Shown piece by piece: positions 26,142 through 35,805 of a stretch of DNA of 64,000 nucleotides. The notes beneath the pieces are model-generated. The model was not told the DNA's origin and ran no database searches. It saw nothing but the letters and a program-made list of their open reading frames with translations. Within the stretch, counting starts at the first letter, position 1; each line of letters opens with the position of its first letter. The stretch lies in contig JAGGVT010000096.1 of the NCBI GenBank assembly GCA_021157815.1, positions 1-64,000 on the forward strand, in the 5' to 3' direction. Position numbers and translations under genes: made by a program. Origin of the DNA: a bacterium. GTDB taxonomy: Bacteria > JAJVIF01 > JAGGVT01.

Positions 26142-29100
26142 TTACACATGCGCTGAAGTATTATCAGCGGATAGAAGCATGTCGTATTTGTGGCGGAATT
26201 TTTCACGCCATTTCATCTGGAAAATCTTTCTCTCCAGCGTGCCAAGCACCTCTTTGCTCTTTGCGATGTGCTTATTTCCGGAATCCTCTTCACCGTGTTC
26301 GTTAAGGAAGACACCGTAACGGTAATAGAACAGCACGATGAAAGTCCGGGGACTTTTATCTGATTTTTCATTGATTGCATTTTCAATCTGAGTATAAAGC
26401 GGTTTGGCGGAATCGATATCGCCTCTTTGCGCTAAAACCAGCGCATGCTCAAGCATAAATGCCAGTTTCAACCAGCTTCCTGCTTGAACCGTCGGAGATT
26501 CAAGCCCCTTTTTAATATTCTCTTCCGCCTTTTCCAAATCGCCAAGCCGGCTTGCAAGTTTGGCATTTATAAGATAATTGAACGGAATGCCGCGCTCGTA
26601 TCCAATGTCTTTTTTTATTTCGTATGCCAGAAGGGAATAATTCTCCGCAAGTTTGTATTTACCTTGTTCCATCTGGGCAAACGCGATATTCGTCAGGGTT
26701 TCACATTCACCCTGCCTGTCGCCCAGAGCTCTGAATACCATAAGCGCGCGTTCGTAATAATCCATCGATTCCCTGTACTCACCAAGTTCGAAAAGAACAT
26801 CCGCCATTGTAACGTGCACTTTTGCCTGCACTCTTGTATCAGCAAGGCGTGCCTGGGAGGATATTATTTCTCTCAGGAGAATCATCGCCCTTTCGAATTC
26901 ACCCTCCTCTGTGTAGATAATAGCCATGTTCCCAATCGGAAGAACCTCACCCTGGATATCATCAATCTCCCTGAAAAGCCGAATGCTTCTTTCAAGCCAT
27001 TCCTTTGCCAGCGGAATGTCGCCCAGTATTTTATATATCAATCCCATATTGTTATAGATACGCGCCATGCCCTCACGATCATTCAATGTTTCGCATATTT
27101 CACGTGATTTGCCAAGAACATCGATTGCCTTGTCAAAATCACCCTGAAAGCAGAAATTAATGCTCAGCTCCTTAAGGATAAGGGCGACTTCTCTGTCATC
27201 CCCGGTTTCCTTGAGAACGTCAAGCCCGTTTTTGAAATAATCAATGCTTGAACGGTAATCGGCAATCGACCGGTAGTATTCACCAAGAGCTTTCAACGCC
27301 TGCCCTTCGAGATGCGTATCACGAGAGAGGATAGCGCGATTATAGGCGCTATATGTATTTTCACGATAACTATCGGCATCGCCGGATTGCCTTGCCAACG
27401 CGCCTTTCAGAAGATAGAACCTGCCGAGAAGATGTTCATCCTTGCCTGTTTTATTCTCCAACGCTTTCATGCCGCACTCGCACCATTCCTCCGCCTGTGA
27501 TTTCAGGTTGATTTTTTGCGCATATCGTGCCGCTTTCAGGTAATATTCCGCGACATCGGCTGTCTGTCCGGCTTTCTCAAGATGTTCCGCAATTTTGGCT
27601 GCAAGTTTCTGGTCATGATGAATATTCGAACGCAGCACTTCAGCCGCCGCGATATGTTTCTCCCTTTTCACATCATCCGGAATACTGGAATAAACAACCT
27701 TGCAAAGCATATTTGGATTGAAAGTGTACGTGTCGTCCGTTCGGACAAACACATGGTGTTCATCCGCAAGGCTTTTGACAACCTTCTCCACACTTGCAGA
27801 TGATGATCCGGAAAGCGCCGCGAGATTATCGATTATGAATTCGTTCCCGAGTATGGATGCCCACTTCAACGCGTCCTGCATGTTATCCGGAAGCATCTCC
27901 ATTCTCTCCAGCATTAGAGATTGCACCGAACGCGGGTTATCCTGAACATCAATATCGGAACTCAACCTTACGGAACCTCCGTCCCTGATAATCTGTTTCT
28001 GGTTTTCCAAAGATTTCAGCATTTCAACCAGATAGAAAGGATTTCCACCCATAGTTGCGTGCAGCATTTCAGCCAGCCTGTGGGCATCCTCAGGATATTC
28101 CCATGAGTACTTTGAAAGCAGAAGTTCATGCGTTTGAGACAGATCTAAATCTCTGATTTCATAAAGCAGGTAATTGGCGCGCCTTGAGAATTCCTCCATA
28201 AGACTGCTCATATCACCTTCATTTGCCATATTGAAAGTTACAACAATCATCACAGGATATTTTGCCGTGGCTATTGAGATATCACGCAAAAGTTGCAATG
28301 ACTGGGAATCAACATAGTTGACATCATCAATACAGATAATCAACTTGTGCTTGAGAGAAAGATGCTTGAATCCCGTCGCGATGAGTTTCTGGTAATTAAT
28401 CTCATCCATCATCTGGGTCGGTTCCTTCACATCCCCGACATTTGGAGTGATAAGGGCAACTAACGGCGAAACAAGCAAAGGTATTTCAGGGAACATATCG
28501 GTAAGGAAATTCTTGTAATGCTCAACTTCGCTATCCCCGAGGTATGATCGCCACAATCGTTTTGTCGTTTCAAATGGGCGGTTTTTATCTCCCGGATACG
28601 CGGTTGTTCTCATGATGCAGATATCGCTTTCATCAGCCGCGATTTGTTGAAGCAATTCCAGGCTCCATCGCGATTTCCCAAGTCCGGTATCCGCTTTCAA
28701 TGCGAGAATCCTGCCTAATCCCTCATCCAGCCCGTTTTTCAGCCAACGCTTTAGTTCATCAATTTCATCAGCGCCGACCAACACTATGTCATTGCTGTTT
28801 TTAAAATTTTTCAGATACTGCACCACATCCTGCCCGGCTGGTTGGTCCTTGCCTCTCGACTGGAACCATTCCACGCCAAGGAAGAATTTACGCTCCAGCT
28901 CCTCCGCTTTCACAAGCAGATCGTTCAGTTCATCGAGTGTTGGTGGATGCGGAGCGGCGATCTCATCCGCGAGATTCCCTACATCACTCAGGAACAAAGA
29001 GACATTATCATCATCGCTTCTTTCCTGCTCCTTGAAAGCGTCGATTATTTGCCACAAAACCTTGCCGACACTCTTTCTATCACGTTTGAAATCCGCTTCC

Positions 29101-29657
29101 GATGAAATCAGGTTGGCAAGTCCGAAATCGATTACTTTCATGAGGTGGCGCGATGTTGAAACGTCATCGTACATCACGTTCTTCACATGCAAATCGCCAT
29201 GAATCAGATTGTTGCGTTTCAATGCAATCAGCACATGAAGAAGCTGAATGATTGTTACGATTATCATGCGGCCATCTATCGGCTGTTTCTCTTCAATGTA
29301 CTCCTGCAGCGTTTTGCCATATACGCGTTCCCAGACAATGAAAGGGACGAACACTTTTTCACCGTCTATTTCACAATTTTCCTCGCCGAAATCTGTAACG
29401 GAAGCAATGTACGGGCACCCGCGCACCTTCATCGCGCGTTTTGCCTCCTGAACCCACTCGGGACCCAGAGGAATTTTAACTCCGCCTATCTCAGTGTTAA
29501 TAACCTTGACAACAACCTCTCCCTCGAGAAGTTCATCGTAGGCCAGATAGGCTCGAGCCATTAAACCATGGCCGATTTCCTCAAGAAGCACATAACGCTC
29601 CTTGATTTTTAAACCGGCAAGATTAGTCGCACTTTCTGTCGTATCAGTTATCTGCAT
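26142..29657 (-). CDS. Protein kinase - ATPase - TPR signalling protein
   Basis: This 1,171-residue protein has a Ser/Thr-kinase-like domain at ~25-260. The N-lobe reads LLEEIGHGLMARAYLAY … EVVVKVI, the catalytic loop NLIHGDLHVKNVMYDD has HGD in place of HRD, and the metal site is VIDFGLANL. An AAA/STAND-type ATPase follows (~305-620; P-loop ALKADTGLGKSRW near 325, Walker B KLIICIDDVNY). At least eight TPR units end it (~690-1090, such as ARIYNNMGLIYKILGDIPLA). HGD is typical of a subset of bacterial kinases and may not abolish activity. The layout matches the large kinase/ATPase/TPR regulators of Myxococcota, Cyanobacteria and related groups. No partner cyclase or histidine kinase is nearby. 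The start has no clear ribosome site. A candidate attenuator lies upstream. Confidence 0.9.
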   Translation of the reverse strand: MQITDTTESATNLAGLKIKERYVLLEEIGHGLMARAYLAYDELLEGEVVVKVINTEIGGVKIPLGPEWVQEAKRAMKVRGCPYIASVTDFGEENCEIDGEKVFVPFIVWERVYGKTLQEYIEEKQPIDGRMIIVTIIQLLHVLIALKRNNLIHGDLHVKNVMYDDVSTSRHLMKVIDFGLANLISSEADFKRDRKSVGKVLWQIIDAFKEQERSDDDNVSLFLSDVGNLADEIAAPHPPTLDELNDLLVKAEELERKFFLGVEWFQSRGKDQPAGQDVVQYLKNFKNSNDIVLVGADEIDELKRWLKNGLDEGLGRILALKADTGLGKSRWSLELLQQIAADESDICIMRTTAYPGDKNRPFETTKRLWRSYLGDSEVEHYKNFLTDMFPEIPLLVSPLVALITPNVGDVKEPTQMMDEINYQKLIATGFKHLSLKHKLIICIDDVNYVDSQSLQLLRDISIATAKYPVMIVVTFNMANEGDMSSLMEEFSRRANYLLYEIRDLDLSQTHELLLSKYSWEYPEDAHRLAEMLHATMGGNPFYLVEMLKSLENQKQIIRDGGSVRLSSDIDVQDNPRSVQSLMLERMEMLPDNMQDALKWASILGNEFIIDNLAALSGSSSASVEKVVKSLADEHHVFVRTDDTYTFNPNMLCKVVYSSIPDDVKREKHIAAAEVLRSNIHHDQKLAAKIAEHLEKAGQTADVAEYYLKAARYAQKINLKSQAEEWCECGMKALENKTGKDEHLLGRFYLLKGALARQSGDADSYRENTYSAYNRAILSRDTHLEGQALKALGEYYRSIADYRSSIDYFKNGLDVLKETGDDREVALILKELSINFCFQGDFDKAIDVLGKSREICETLNDREGMARIYNNMGLIYKILGDIPLAKEWLERSIRLFREIDDIQGEVLPIGNMAIIYTEEGEFERAMILLREIISSQARLADTRVQAKVHVTMADVLFELGEYRESMDYYERALMVFRALGDRQGECETLTNIAFAQMEQGKYKLAENYSLLAYEIKKDIGYERGIPFNYLINAKLASRLGDLEKAEENIKKGLESPTVQAGSWLKLAFMLEHALVLAQRGDIDSAKPLYTQIENAINEKSDKSPRTFIVLFYYRYGVFLNEHGEEDSGNKHIAKSKEVLGTLERKIFQMKWREKFRHKYDMLLSADNTSAHV

Positions 29658-29740
29658 TATAAGGTACGCGCATACTATCCTCTTGCACTAATAATATTGC
29701 CTGAAAACGCTATTCTTTTATTTATAGGGCTTTATTTCAA

Positions 29741-29784
29741 GAAAAAAAAAGGCCCCCGGGCTGGGATGCGGTCGCCTGGGGAGC
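29741..29784 (-). terminator. Terminator or attenuator upstream of the kinase gene
   Basis: Read on the minus strand, a GC-rich stem (GGCTCCCCAGGC / GCCCGGGGGCC, one or two mismatches) encloses a 12-base loop and is followed by nine Ts. It lies about 85 bases upstream of the kinase start, not directly after the previous gene, which has its own terminator at 30006-30036. It could end a short RNA transcribed from 29785-30000 or attenuate the kinase message. The rest of 29658-30077 contains no gene; 29870-29950 is AT-rich. Confidence 0.65.
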
Positions 29785-30005
29785 CGTACTTGGGAGAAAA
29801 GTTGAGATGCATCAGGTTGCGTTATCATAGAGCACCTCATTAATTCTCATTAATAGTATCGGAAGCAAATGTGGTTTTTTACCCTTTTTTCCAAAAAAAT
29901 ATTAAATCTTTTTAAGGTTGATTAACCCGCAGGGAATTTGCATTTTATTTCGAAAGTTTGCCGCGCTTCCTCCGATATAAAAATCGGTGATAGCACTTCC
30001 CTCAA

Positions 30006-30036
30006 AGAAAACCGCCTGGGAACGCAGGCGGTTTGT
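30006..30036 (-). terminator. Rho-independent terminator
   Basis: A perfect 10-bp stem (AAACCGCCTG / CAGGCGGTTT) with a 5-base loop and a TTTTC tail on the minus strand. It ends the lipoprotein gene at 30078-32699. Confidence 0.9.
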
Positions 30037-30077
30037 CTATTTCAGTAAAGGAATCCTTCTCAATATTACAACTTCAA

Positions 30078-32699
30078 TTATGAACCTCCGCGAGTGAAAT
30101 ACATTTCACCGATATCTTTCAATCTCATATCCCGCCATGTTACAAAGAAATTGCCGAACTGGTTGACTGATGCTGCAGGATAATCCTGTATTCTTGTTGT
30201 CAAGTCATTGTTCAGTTTTATCGGTTGTATATAGGTTATCCCGTTCGTGCTTCTTATTGTGTAAACATTCCTGTCGCCCTCCACAATATCATCCCAGATG
30301 AGATACATGAAGTTATTATTTTGCCTGACAATCAATACAGGCGGACCCGGATCCTCTCCACCAATGGAATAATTCAGTGGCGGTGTATGCCCCCATGAAT
30401 AACCCATGTTGAAACTGCGAGCAACCTTCACAGCAGGTGGCGTTACAGCGTTGTCAATATAACTTACAAAAACAGAACCTTGATTGTTTATCGCAAGCGA
30501 CGGACTCTGCGCTTCTCCGTGGATTTCATTTGAAACCATGGATGGCGTATCAAAACCCGTATTAACAGTATATCGCGAGCAGACAATATCCGGCAAAAAG
30601 TAGTTGCCGCGACTGTAAATCAAATACACCTGCCCCATATGCGGTGACTGGTTACCCTTGTCTATTGCGATTATGGGTTTTTCACATCCTGAAAAACCGC
30701 CATAATTTAATACAGCCTGCTCGGAGAACGATTCACCATCAGAACTGACAGCCGATGCAATATATGTTTCTCCCTCAGTTACCTGAGTTCTCCACGCGGC
30801 ATAAGTAACACCTTCGTCATTAACACCTATCGAAATCTGATCCTGGGAACCAATTGTTTCGCTGTTGATAATAATCGGCTCACTGAATGTGGTGCCGCCA
30901 TCTGTGCTCCTGACCATTACAACATCTCTGCCCATTGATCCCGGAAGAGATCCGGTATAGTCCACATAGGCAATATAAATATCCCCGGTCAATCGATTTA
31001 CCTGGATTGTTCCGTTTCGCTGATTGCCATACGTGTTCGTATTTATGCGTACTGAATCCTGCCATGTTGCGCCGAGATCAGTGCTTTTCTGGAAATACAC
31101 ATCCCACATATTACCGTATGTTGCACTGACAGCAGAATAAACTGCGAAGACGTTATAGTAAAACGAAGCGATATTGTGACCGTCGGAAGCATCCGGTATA
31201 AGGCCCAGATGTCCTCTGTCATCGCCAAATCCGCTCATTGACTGGTTCATACCAAAATTTTCTGCGCCCCTGTCAACAACACTAACCTGGAATGGGGCAT
31301 AAGTTACAAAATCCGCCACATCAAAAGCCGTGATCCCATCCCGCTCAATTCCATAGTCGGTAATCGGCATGCCGTGCATATCGTCAATGACGCCAACAAG
31401 TCCGTTGTAATTGCCTTCAATCGCCGCTTTATCGTTCTGCACAGTGATTCTATAAATCAGAGGAGTGTTGTCGAAACCATCTCCATCAAAAGGTATTGTC
31501 GCGACATCAAGATCATTCACCCCGGGCAGGTCAACAACGACAGAAGCAACCCGGCTGCTGTTTCTCAGGGCATCCAGGCGTGATGTGTAAGGGTCTATAT
31601 CCTCCATCGGATAACCGTAATTCTGCTGCCAGTCCCACACATTCACAATTATAAGCGTACTTGATTCAATATCTTCATGCCCAAGAAGGTCTGTCTCCTC
31701 AGGAATATCAACACTTATTCGCCATGCATCCTTTCGATTGAACTCAGGAATGAAATAGCGCGGATTTCCTCGCTGGCACGGAAGATTTCCCTTACCCGCC
31801 GCGGACTGTCCATACGCCGCTGTCAAGGCAATGAGAAACTCAATCGATGCGCCCGGAGACACGTTGAAGCCAATCGTGGTGTCAAAAGATGATCCCTGTG
31901 CGAACACATTATGTCCGCTGGGATTTCTTAAATCGTTAAAACCATTGGCGCTAAGACCGTTTACATTACCGCGCCCTGAATCAAGGCTCAGGATTTTATA
32001 TGGGTGAAGTGTCGCCTGTGTCGGATAAAAACTATCAACCTGGGAATCAAAATCATTCGTGAATCCATCCCATTCGTCAATCGCCCAAAAACCCGAATTA
32101 TCGGATGAAAGCGTCGTGCTGGATTGCCCCACCGATACATGAGCGGACAAGTCCGGATAAGATGTGTTTCCTTCCCGGCCTGCCGGCATAAATATTATTC
32201 CGGCAAGATCAAACACATGAAGGTCAAGCCTCTCATTCGGCATCGGCGGATTGTTTTGTGGAAGCCCAAACGGATGCCGAACGTGGAATGTCGTGATTAA
32301 TTTTTCATCATCCGTGTATTCAACGCCTCTGAGTTCGAAACAGTCCTGGCATGGAGAGCTTTGCAAAAATCCCGTGATATCGACATCGTGCGGATCACCA
32401 AGAGCTGAACCGGTTCTTATTTGCACAACTTCCCCTGATCCGTTCGAACTGTCAATCTGAACCTGGTACAACCCGAGAAGGCCCAGCCCTGAAACAAGGT
32501 GGCCATCATCGACTTCCGTTACCAGAATGGGAATGTTCCCATCATCCCGCTCGACATTGTCCATTTTATCAGGAGGAACAATCGGCGCATCCAAATCTAC
32601 ATTCGACCTGCCGGAGCAGCTCCAGACAACAAGCGTGATATCCAGCAGAAGAAGACATAATATCAATATGGGAAATCTAAAATCCTTTAATCCACTCAT
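30078..32699 (-). CDS. Lipoprotein: PCxDC module plus Asp-box propeller
   Basis: This 873-residue protein has a lipoprotein signal (LLLDITLVVWSCSG) and a GGGAGT site. Residues ~60-430 form the shared surface module: LVSGLGLLGLYQVQID, then VDITGFLQSSPCQDC, then HPFGLPQ, NERLDLHVFDLAG and FIPEFNRKDAWRISV. The rest is a beta-propeller with Asp boxes (S-x-D-x-G-x-T-W): KSTDLGATW, RSTDGGTTF, FNMGYSW and RSTNGITY. Such propellers occur in sialidases and in carbohydrate-binding surface proteins. The catalytic Arg triad and the Glu/Tyr pair of sialidases are not evident, so binding is likelier than catalysis. It is related to the two proteins at 39931 and 43087. Confidence 0.85.
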   Translation of the reverse strand: MSGLKDFRFPILILCLLLLDITLVVWSCSGRSNVDLDAPIVPPDKMDNVERDDGNIPILVTEVDDGHLVSGLGLLGLYQVQIDSSNGSGEVVQIRTGSALGDPHDVDITGFLQSSPCQDCFELRGVEYTDDEKLITTFHVRHPFGLPQNNPPMPNERLDLHVFDLAGIIFMPAGREGNTSYPDLSAHVSVGQSSTTLSSDNSGFWAIDEWDGFTNDFDSQVDSFYPTQATLHPYKILSLDSGRGNVNGLSANGFNDLRNPSGHNVFAQGSSFDTTIGFNVSPGASIEFLIALTAAYGQSAAGKGNLPCQRGNPRYFIPEFNRKDAWRISVDIPEETDLLGHEDIESSTLIIVNVWDWQQNYGYPMEDIDPYTSRLDALRNSSRVASVVVDLPGVNDLDVATIPFDGDGFDNTPLIYRITVQNDKAAIEGNYNGLVGVIDDMHGMPITDYGIERDGITAFDVADFVTYAPFQVSVVDRGAENFGMNQSMSGFGDDRGHLGLIPDASDGHNIASFYYNVFAVYSAVSATYGNMWDVYFQKSTDLGATWQDSVRINTNTYGNQRNGTIQVNRLTGDIYIAYVDYTGSLPGSMGRDVVMVRSTDGGTTFSEPIIINSETIGSQDQISIGVNDEGVTYAAWRTQVTEGETYIASAVSSDGESFSEQAVLNYGGFSGCEKPIIAIDKGNQSPHMGQVYLIYSRGNYFLPDIVCSRYTVNTGFDTPSMVSNEIHGEAQSPSLAINNQGSVFVSYIDNAVTPPAVKVARSFNMGYSWGHTPPLNYSIGGEDPGPPVLIVRQNNNFMYLIWDDIVEGDRNVYTIRSTNGITYIQPIKLNNDLTTRIQDYPAASVNQFGNFFVTWRDMRLKDIGEMYFTRGGS

Positions 32700-32897
32700 G
32701 GTAACTCCCGCAACTTACTTTTCAAGTTAATAAGATCATTTCCTCTCGTAAAATGTGCTCTGAATTAATATCGTTTATTCAAAAGGAATTGGACTCATTC
32801 AAGTGTGATTTATACATATGAACATCTGTGGGGAAGTACTTTCACTTACGGAAAAATTATTGAACTAGTGCAAAATATTGAAACCGAGCATCGAACG

Positions 32898-33101
32898 TTA
32901 GAGGGTGTCGGGAAAGATGTCAATTTGATTCAAAACGCTGGGTGCCGCCCATATAGCCCTCCGGGCTTTATGGGTGAAATGTTACGAATTTGCACGTCAA
33001 CACCCACAAATCACAAAAAGACGTGATGTGTGGGCGGCACCCGAGAGTTATCAGCAGAATGGTATGTTTAAAAATCAACATGCTTTTCCGACAGGCTCTA
33101 A
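32898..33101. repeat. GTGTCGGGAAAG element, copy 1
   Basis: A 204-base element is bounded by inverted repeats (TTAGAGGGTGTCGGGAAAG at the left, CTTTTCCGACAGGCTCTAA at the right). It is related by its ends to 38419-38633, but its interior is different and is mostly the nested hairpin at 32940-33042. The gap from 32700 to 33247 otherwise holds no gene. Confidence 0.8.
32940..33042. repeat. Nested inverted-repeat insert (GGGTGCCGCCCA)
   Basis: Arms GGGTGCCGCCCA and TGGGCGGCACCC enclose about 79 bases that contain a second small hairpin (AGCCCTCCGGGCT). It lies wholly within the element at 32898-33101. It may be a separate miniature element that inserted into the first, or simply the core of the first. 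Confidence 0.6.
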
Positions 33102-33132
33102 AGCATGTTGCCATTATGTTAATTCAATTTTT

Positions 33133-33242
33133 CCAACCTGCTAACTTACTAACCTGCTAACCTGCTAACCTGCTAACCTGCTAACCTGCTAACCTGCTAA
33201 CTTACTAACCTGCTAACCTGCTAACTTACTAACCTGCTAACT
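33133..33242. repeat. 9-base tandem array (AACCTGCTA)
   Basis: About twelve near-perfect copies of a 9-base unit, mixing AACCTGCTA and AACTTACTA. It begins after AATTTTTCCAAC and stops five bases before the stop codon of the clostripain-like gene. The same array type, with the same left boundary, lies at 62951-63069. Confidence 0.9.
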
Positions 33243-33247
33243 TTCTT

Positions 33248-35305
33248 CTAATCGTCATATTCATAAAGGAATTCATCCCAGAGAGTATCGGTGAATTCGA
33301 GTCTGGCATAATCAGCTCGCTTATCATCATTGGAACTGCTGTTGTAGCCGGACGGGAACCAAATCTGCAATCCGGTTTCCGCGTATGGACAGGGGGATGT
33401 GCCGTCGCCTGTATGCCCGTGAGCTACCATCGAGTTCTCAATTTCATCTACTAAAATCAACGCCGCATCCACAAGAGATTGAGGTACAGATGCATCTCCA
33501 ATCAGTTCAGCAAGATATCCCAGATCCTTAACATAACCCTCATCGCAATATGCACCCCATTCTCCGCATTGAGTTCTGCATGTTCCGATTGTTGATCTTT
33601 TATCAGGCATCGCGTTCACAAGTTCAACAGCGAAATCATTAAGCGCCGGAATCACATAATCGAGCAATGCATCAGTGCTAACAGCGGAAAACGTTTTGCC
33701 GTTATAGGCGCTGTTTAAATACTGCACCACAATATCCTCAGCAAGAATCTCACCTGTGACGGTCTCTGATGTTTCGTTCATTAATTCAATCGGAGTGTTG
33801 TAGTTCCATCCTGTTGCGGGTTCGACCAGCTCTGACGCGATTGTAATTTCAGTAACTTCTCTCAGGCAGTATGCTGTTTCAATCCACGCCATCAGGCAGG
33901 CGTCAAATCCCAGGAACTCAAATTTGTCGATTTCGGGATGCTCGCCAAGAGCTGTCTTGCAGGCATCTCTAATTTCCCAGATTGACAAACCGTTGCAGCA
34001 GTATTTAACCAGATGGTTGTCCGGAACAATTCCAAACGGCCCGTTGCCATGATCCCAGAAGGTAAGCGCATAGTTTTCAGCCGGATAATTTTCAAACGAC
34101 CATCGCAGGAATTTCTCCAATGTTTCCTCATCGCCCATTTTTAAACCACCGGACGGAATAACCTCACCGTGATCATCAACCTCAGGTGATATAATATTCG
34201 GATTGAATCCACCGGGGTCTTTTTCAATTTGCAGGATAACATCATCCGGTGTTCCATCTTTATCCCAAAGAACGATTACATTTGTGTTAAACGGTTTTAC
34301 GCCTGCTTTCTCCATATCGTTGATATTTTGAATCGCGTACGCCCCAAGGTTGGACTCATGCATATAAACAAGCCATGTCCAGTCCGCGATCTCGGATGCC
34401 TCTTCGATTTCAACCGTAACATAATCATACAGATTGAGATCGAACGGCTCCTCGCTTGTCGCCTTAACAAGAATCGGATACTCACCAGCCGGCGCTGCAG
34501 TATTGTTTACCAGATCAATCCCCCATATATAACTGCCCAGGAATGTGAGCGGAGTTTCAGTTTCACCTGTTATTTCCTCAGCGTAAATTATCGTACTGTC
34601 AACGCTGTTCTGCCAGTCATGAACCTCGATTTGAATCCAGCTCGACCAGCCCTCTTCGCTGTAAATCTCCTCTTCCTGAACGAAATTAACCATCTCGTAC
34701 GGCTCACGGCAGTTGAACGGAAAACTGGCGTCAATTGTGAAACGCACACCGAGATTCCTCCCCGGCATATAAATCTGAAGATTCTCCGTGTATTGTTCAT
34801 CAGGACGGAACGTTCTGAATTGGTCTTCTTTCGCGTACGCCATGAAAGGATTTATATCCTGCCCGCCGTCAATATCAAAAAAGTCAATCCATCCATCATT
34901 GTTTAGAAGAAGGTGGCCGACATCGTCAGTATAGATAATCAGCCGAAGGTCAAAACCTCTATATGGCGATGTGTTATTTACTGTGACATCGACGTCCATG
35001 ATTTCATTTACAGCATCCCACGAATTCACCTGAATATCGATTGGCAGCATTGCGCCGACATTGTAGTGAAACGAATCGGCGAACGAATCTCGAACAGGCT
35101 CAACCGTCGCTGTGAGATTTTCAACATCAAACTCGACAACCCAGGTGCCGAGAAGCACATGTCCTGAATCGGACTGGTTTTCCGTAAACGCGATATCGGA
35201 TAGGTTACTGGTTGAACTCGCTGGTTCAACCGGACTGGATGAATTGGATGAACACCCATACAAAAATAAGCCAAACAAAAGACACAACAGATAGAAGCGA
35301 TGCAT
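33248..35305 (-). CDS. Clostripain-like cysteine protease lipoprotein (family C11)
   Basis: This 685-residue protein has a lipoprotein signal (LLFGLFLYGCSSNS) and a GGAGC site. Residues ~50-285 repeat the module of the lipoprotein at 8725 (GTWVVEFDVENLTATV, FDLRLIIYTDDVGHLLLNND, then ENLQIYMPGRNLGVRFTIDA). From ~300 the clostripain domain begins: WTWLVYMHESNLGAYAIQNI, ENYALTFWDHGNGPFGIVPD (catalytic His) near 410, and FEFLGFDACLMAWIETAY (catalytic Cys) near 460. Both catalytic residues and their context are intact, so it should be an active cell-surface protease. C11 enzymes usually cut after basic residues and may self-process. The array at 33133 follows its stop codon. Confidence 0.9.
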   Translation of the reverse strand: MHRFYLLCLLFGLFLYGCSSNSSSPVEPASSTSNLSDIAFTENQSDSGHVLLGTWVVEFDVENLTATVEPVRDSFADSFHYNVGAMLPIDIQVNSWDAVNEIMDVDVTVNNTSPYRGFDLRLIIYTDDVGHLLLNNDGWIDFFDIDGGQDINPFMAYAKEDQFRTFRPDEQYTENLQIYMPGRNLGVRFTIDASFPFNCREPYEMVNFVQEEEIYSEEGWSSWIQIEVHDWQNSVDSTIIYAEEITGETETPLTFLGSYIWGIDLVNNTAAPAGEYPILVKATSEEPFDLNLYDYVTVEIEEASEIADWTWLVYMHESNLGAYAIQNINDMEKAGVKPFNTNVIVLWDKDGTPDDVILQIEKDPGGFNPNIISPEVDDHGEVIPSGGLKMGDEETLEKFLRWSFENYPAENYALTFWDHGNGPFGIVPDNHLVKYCCNGLSIWEIRDACKTALGEHPEIDKFEFLGFDACLMAWIETAYCLREVTEITIASELVEPATGWNYNTPIELMNETSETVTGEILAEDIVVQYLNSAYNGKTFSAVSTDALLDYVIPALNDFAVELVNAMPDKRSTIGTCRTQCGEWGAYCDEGYVKDLGYLAELIGDASVPQSLVDAALILVDEIENSMVAHGHTGDGTSPCPYAETGLQIWFPSGYNSSSNDDKRADYARLEFTDTLWDEFLYEYDD

Positions 35306-35396
35306 TTTGGAGCTCCGAACCTGAGAAATGATATATAAATAACTAATAAGATAGTAACATAGATGGAGTATTTCTCAAAACACTCGCTTTCTTTTT

Positions 35397-35722
35397 GAAA
35401 TCGCGATTGAACTCGTTGTCATTCCAAGCTTGACCTTTCGTTATCATTCCAGGCTTGACCCAACATTGTCATTCCAGGCTTGACCCATTGTTGTCATTCC
35501 AGACTTGAACTAACATTGTCATTCCAGGCTTGACCCAACATTGTCATTCCGGGCTTGACCCAACATTGTCATTCCGGGCTTGACCCAACATTGTCATTCC
35601 GGGCTTGAACTATCGTTGTCATTCCCTGCTTGACCCAACATTGTCATTCCGGGCTTGAACTATCGTTGTCATTCCCGGCTTGACCCATAGTTGTCATTCC
35701 GGGCTTGACCCGGAATCCATTT
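35397..35722. repeat. CCCTAAATCCGCG-type element with twelve 25-base tandem units
   Basis: The left boundary (GAAATCGCGATTGAACTCGT) matches the right end of the elements at 8227 and 18322 read backwards; the outermost bases are lost. From 35416 to 35715 exactly twelve units of 25 bases follow without a gap (consensus TTGTCATTCCGGGCTTGACC plus CAACA). The last unit runs into CGGAATCCAT, as in the parent element. Variants ending AACTATCG recur at units 8 and 10, suggesting unequal crossing-over. No gene is present from 35306 to 35805. Confidence 0.85.
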
Positions 35723-35805
35723 AGGAATGGCAATGTGTCATATTATATAACTTTCAGAGTGGCATATTTGGTGTAATTGTGGTCGACAAGCAAGTTGACA
35801 TAACC

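Noticed and set aside
29785-30000. Known structured RNA (c-di-GMP, 6S, SRP, glycine) before the kinase gene
   Set aside because: No consensus of those families was recognisable; only the terminator-like hairpin is supported.
30078-32699. Calling the propeller protein a sialidase
   Set aside because: Asp boxes are present, but the Arg triad and nucleophile pair of sialidases were not found.
33133-33242. Short tandem units considered as CRISPR or a repeat protein gene
   Set aside because: The 9-base period is too short for CRISPR, and reading frames give a run of three residues interrupted by stops (CTAACTTACTAA).
35416-35715. Regular 25-base repeats suggested a CRISPR array
   Set aside because: The units are contiguous, with no spacers between them, and match the interior of a dispersed element. 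No cas gene is nearby.
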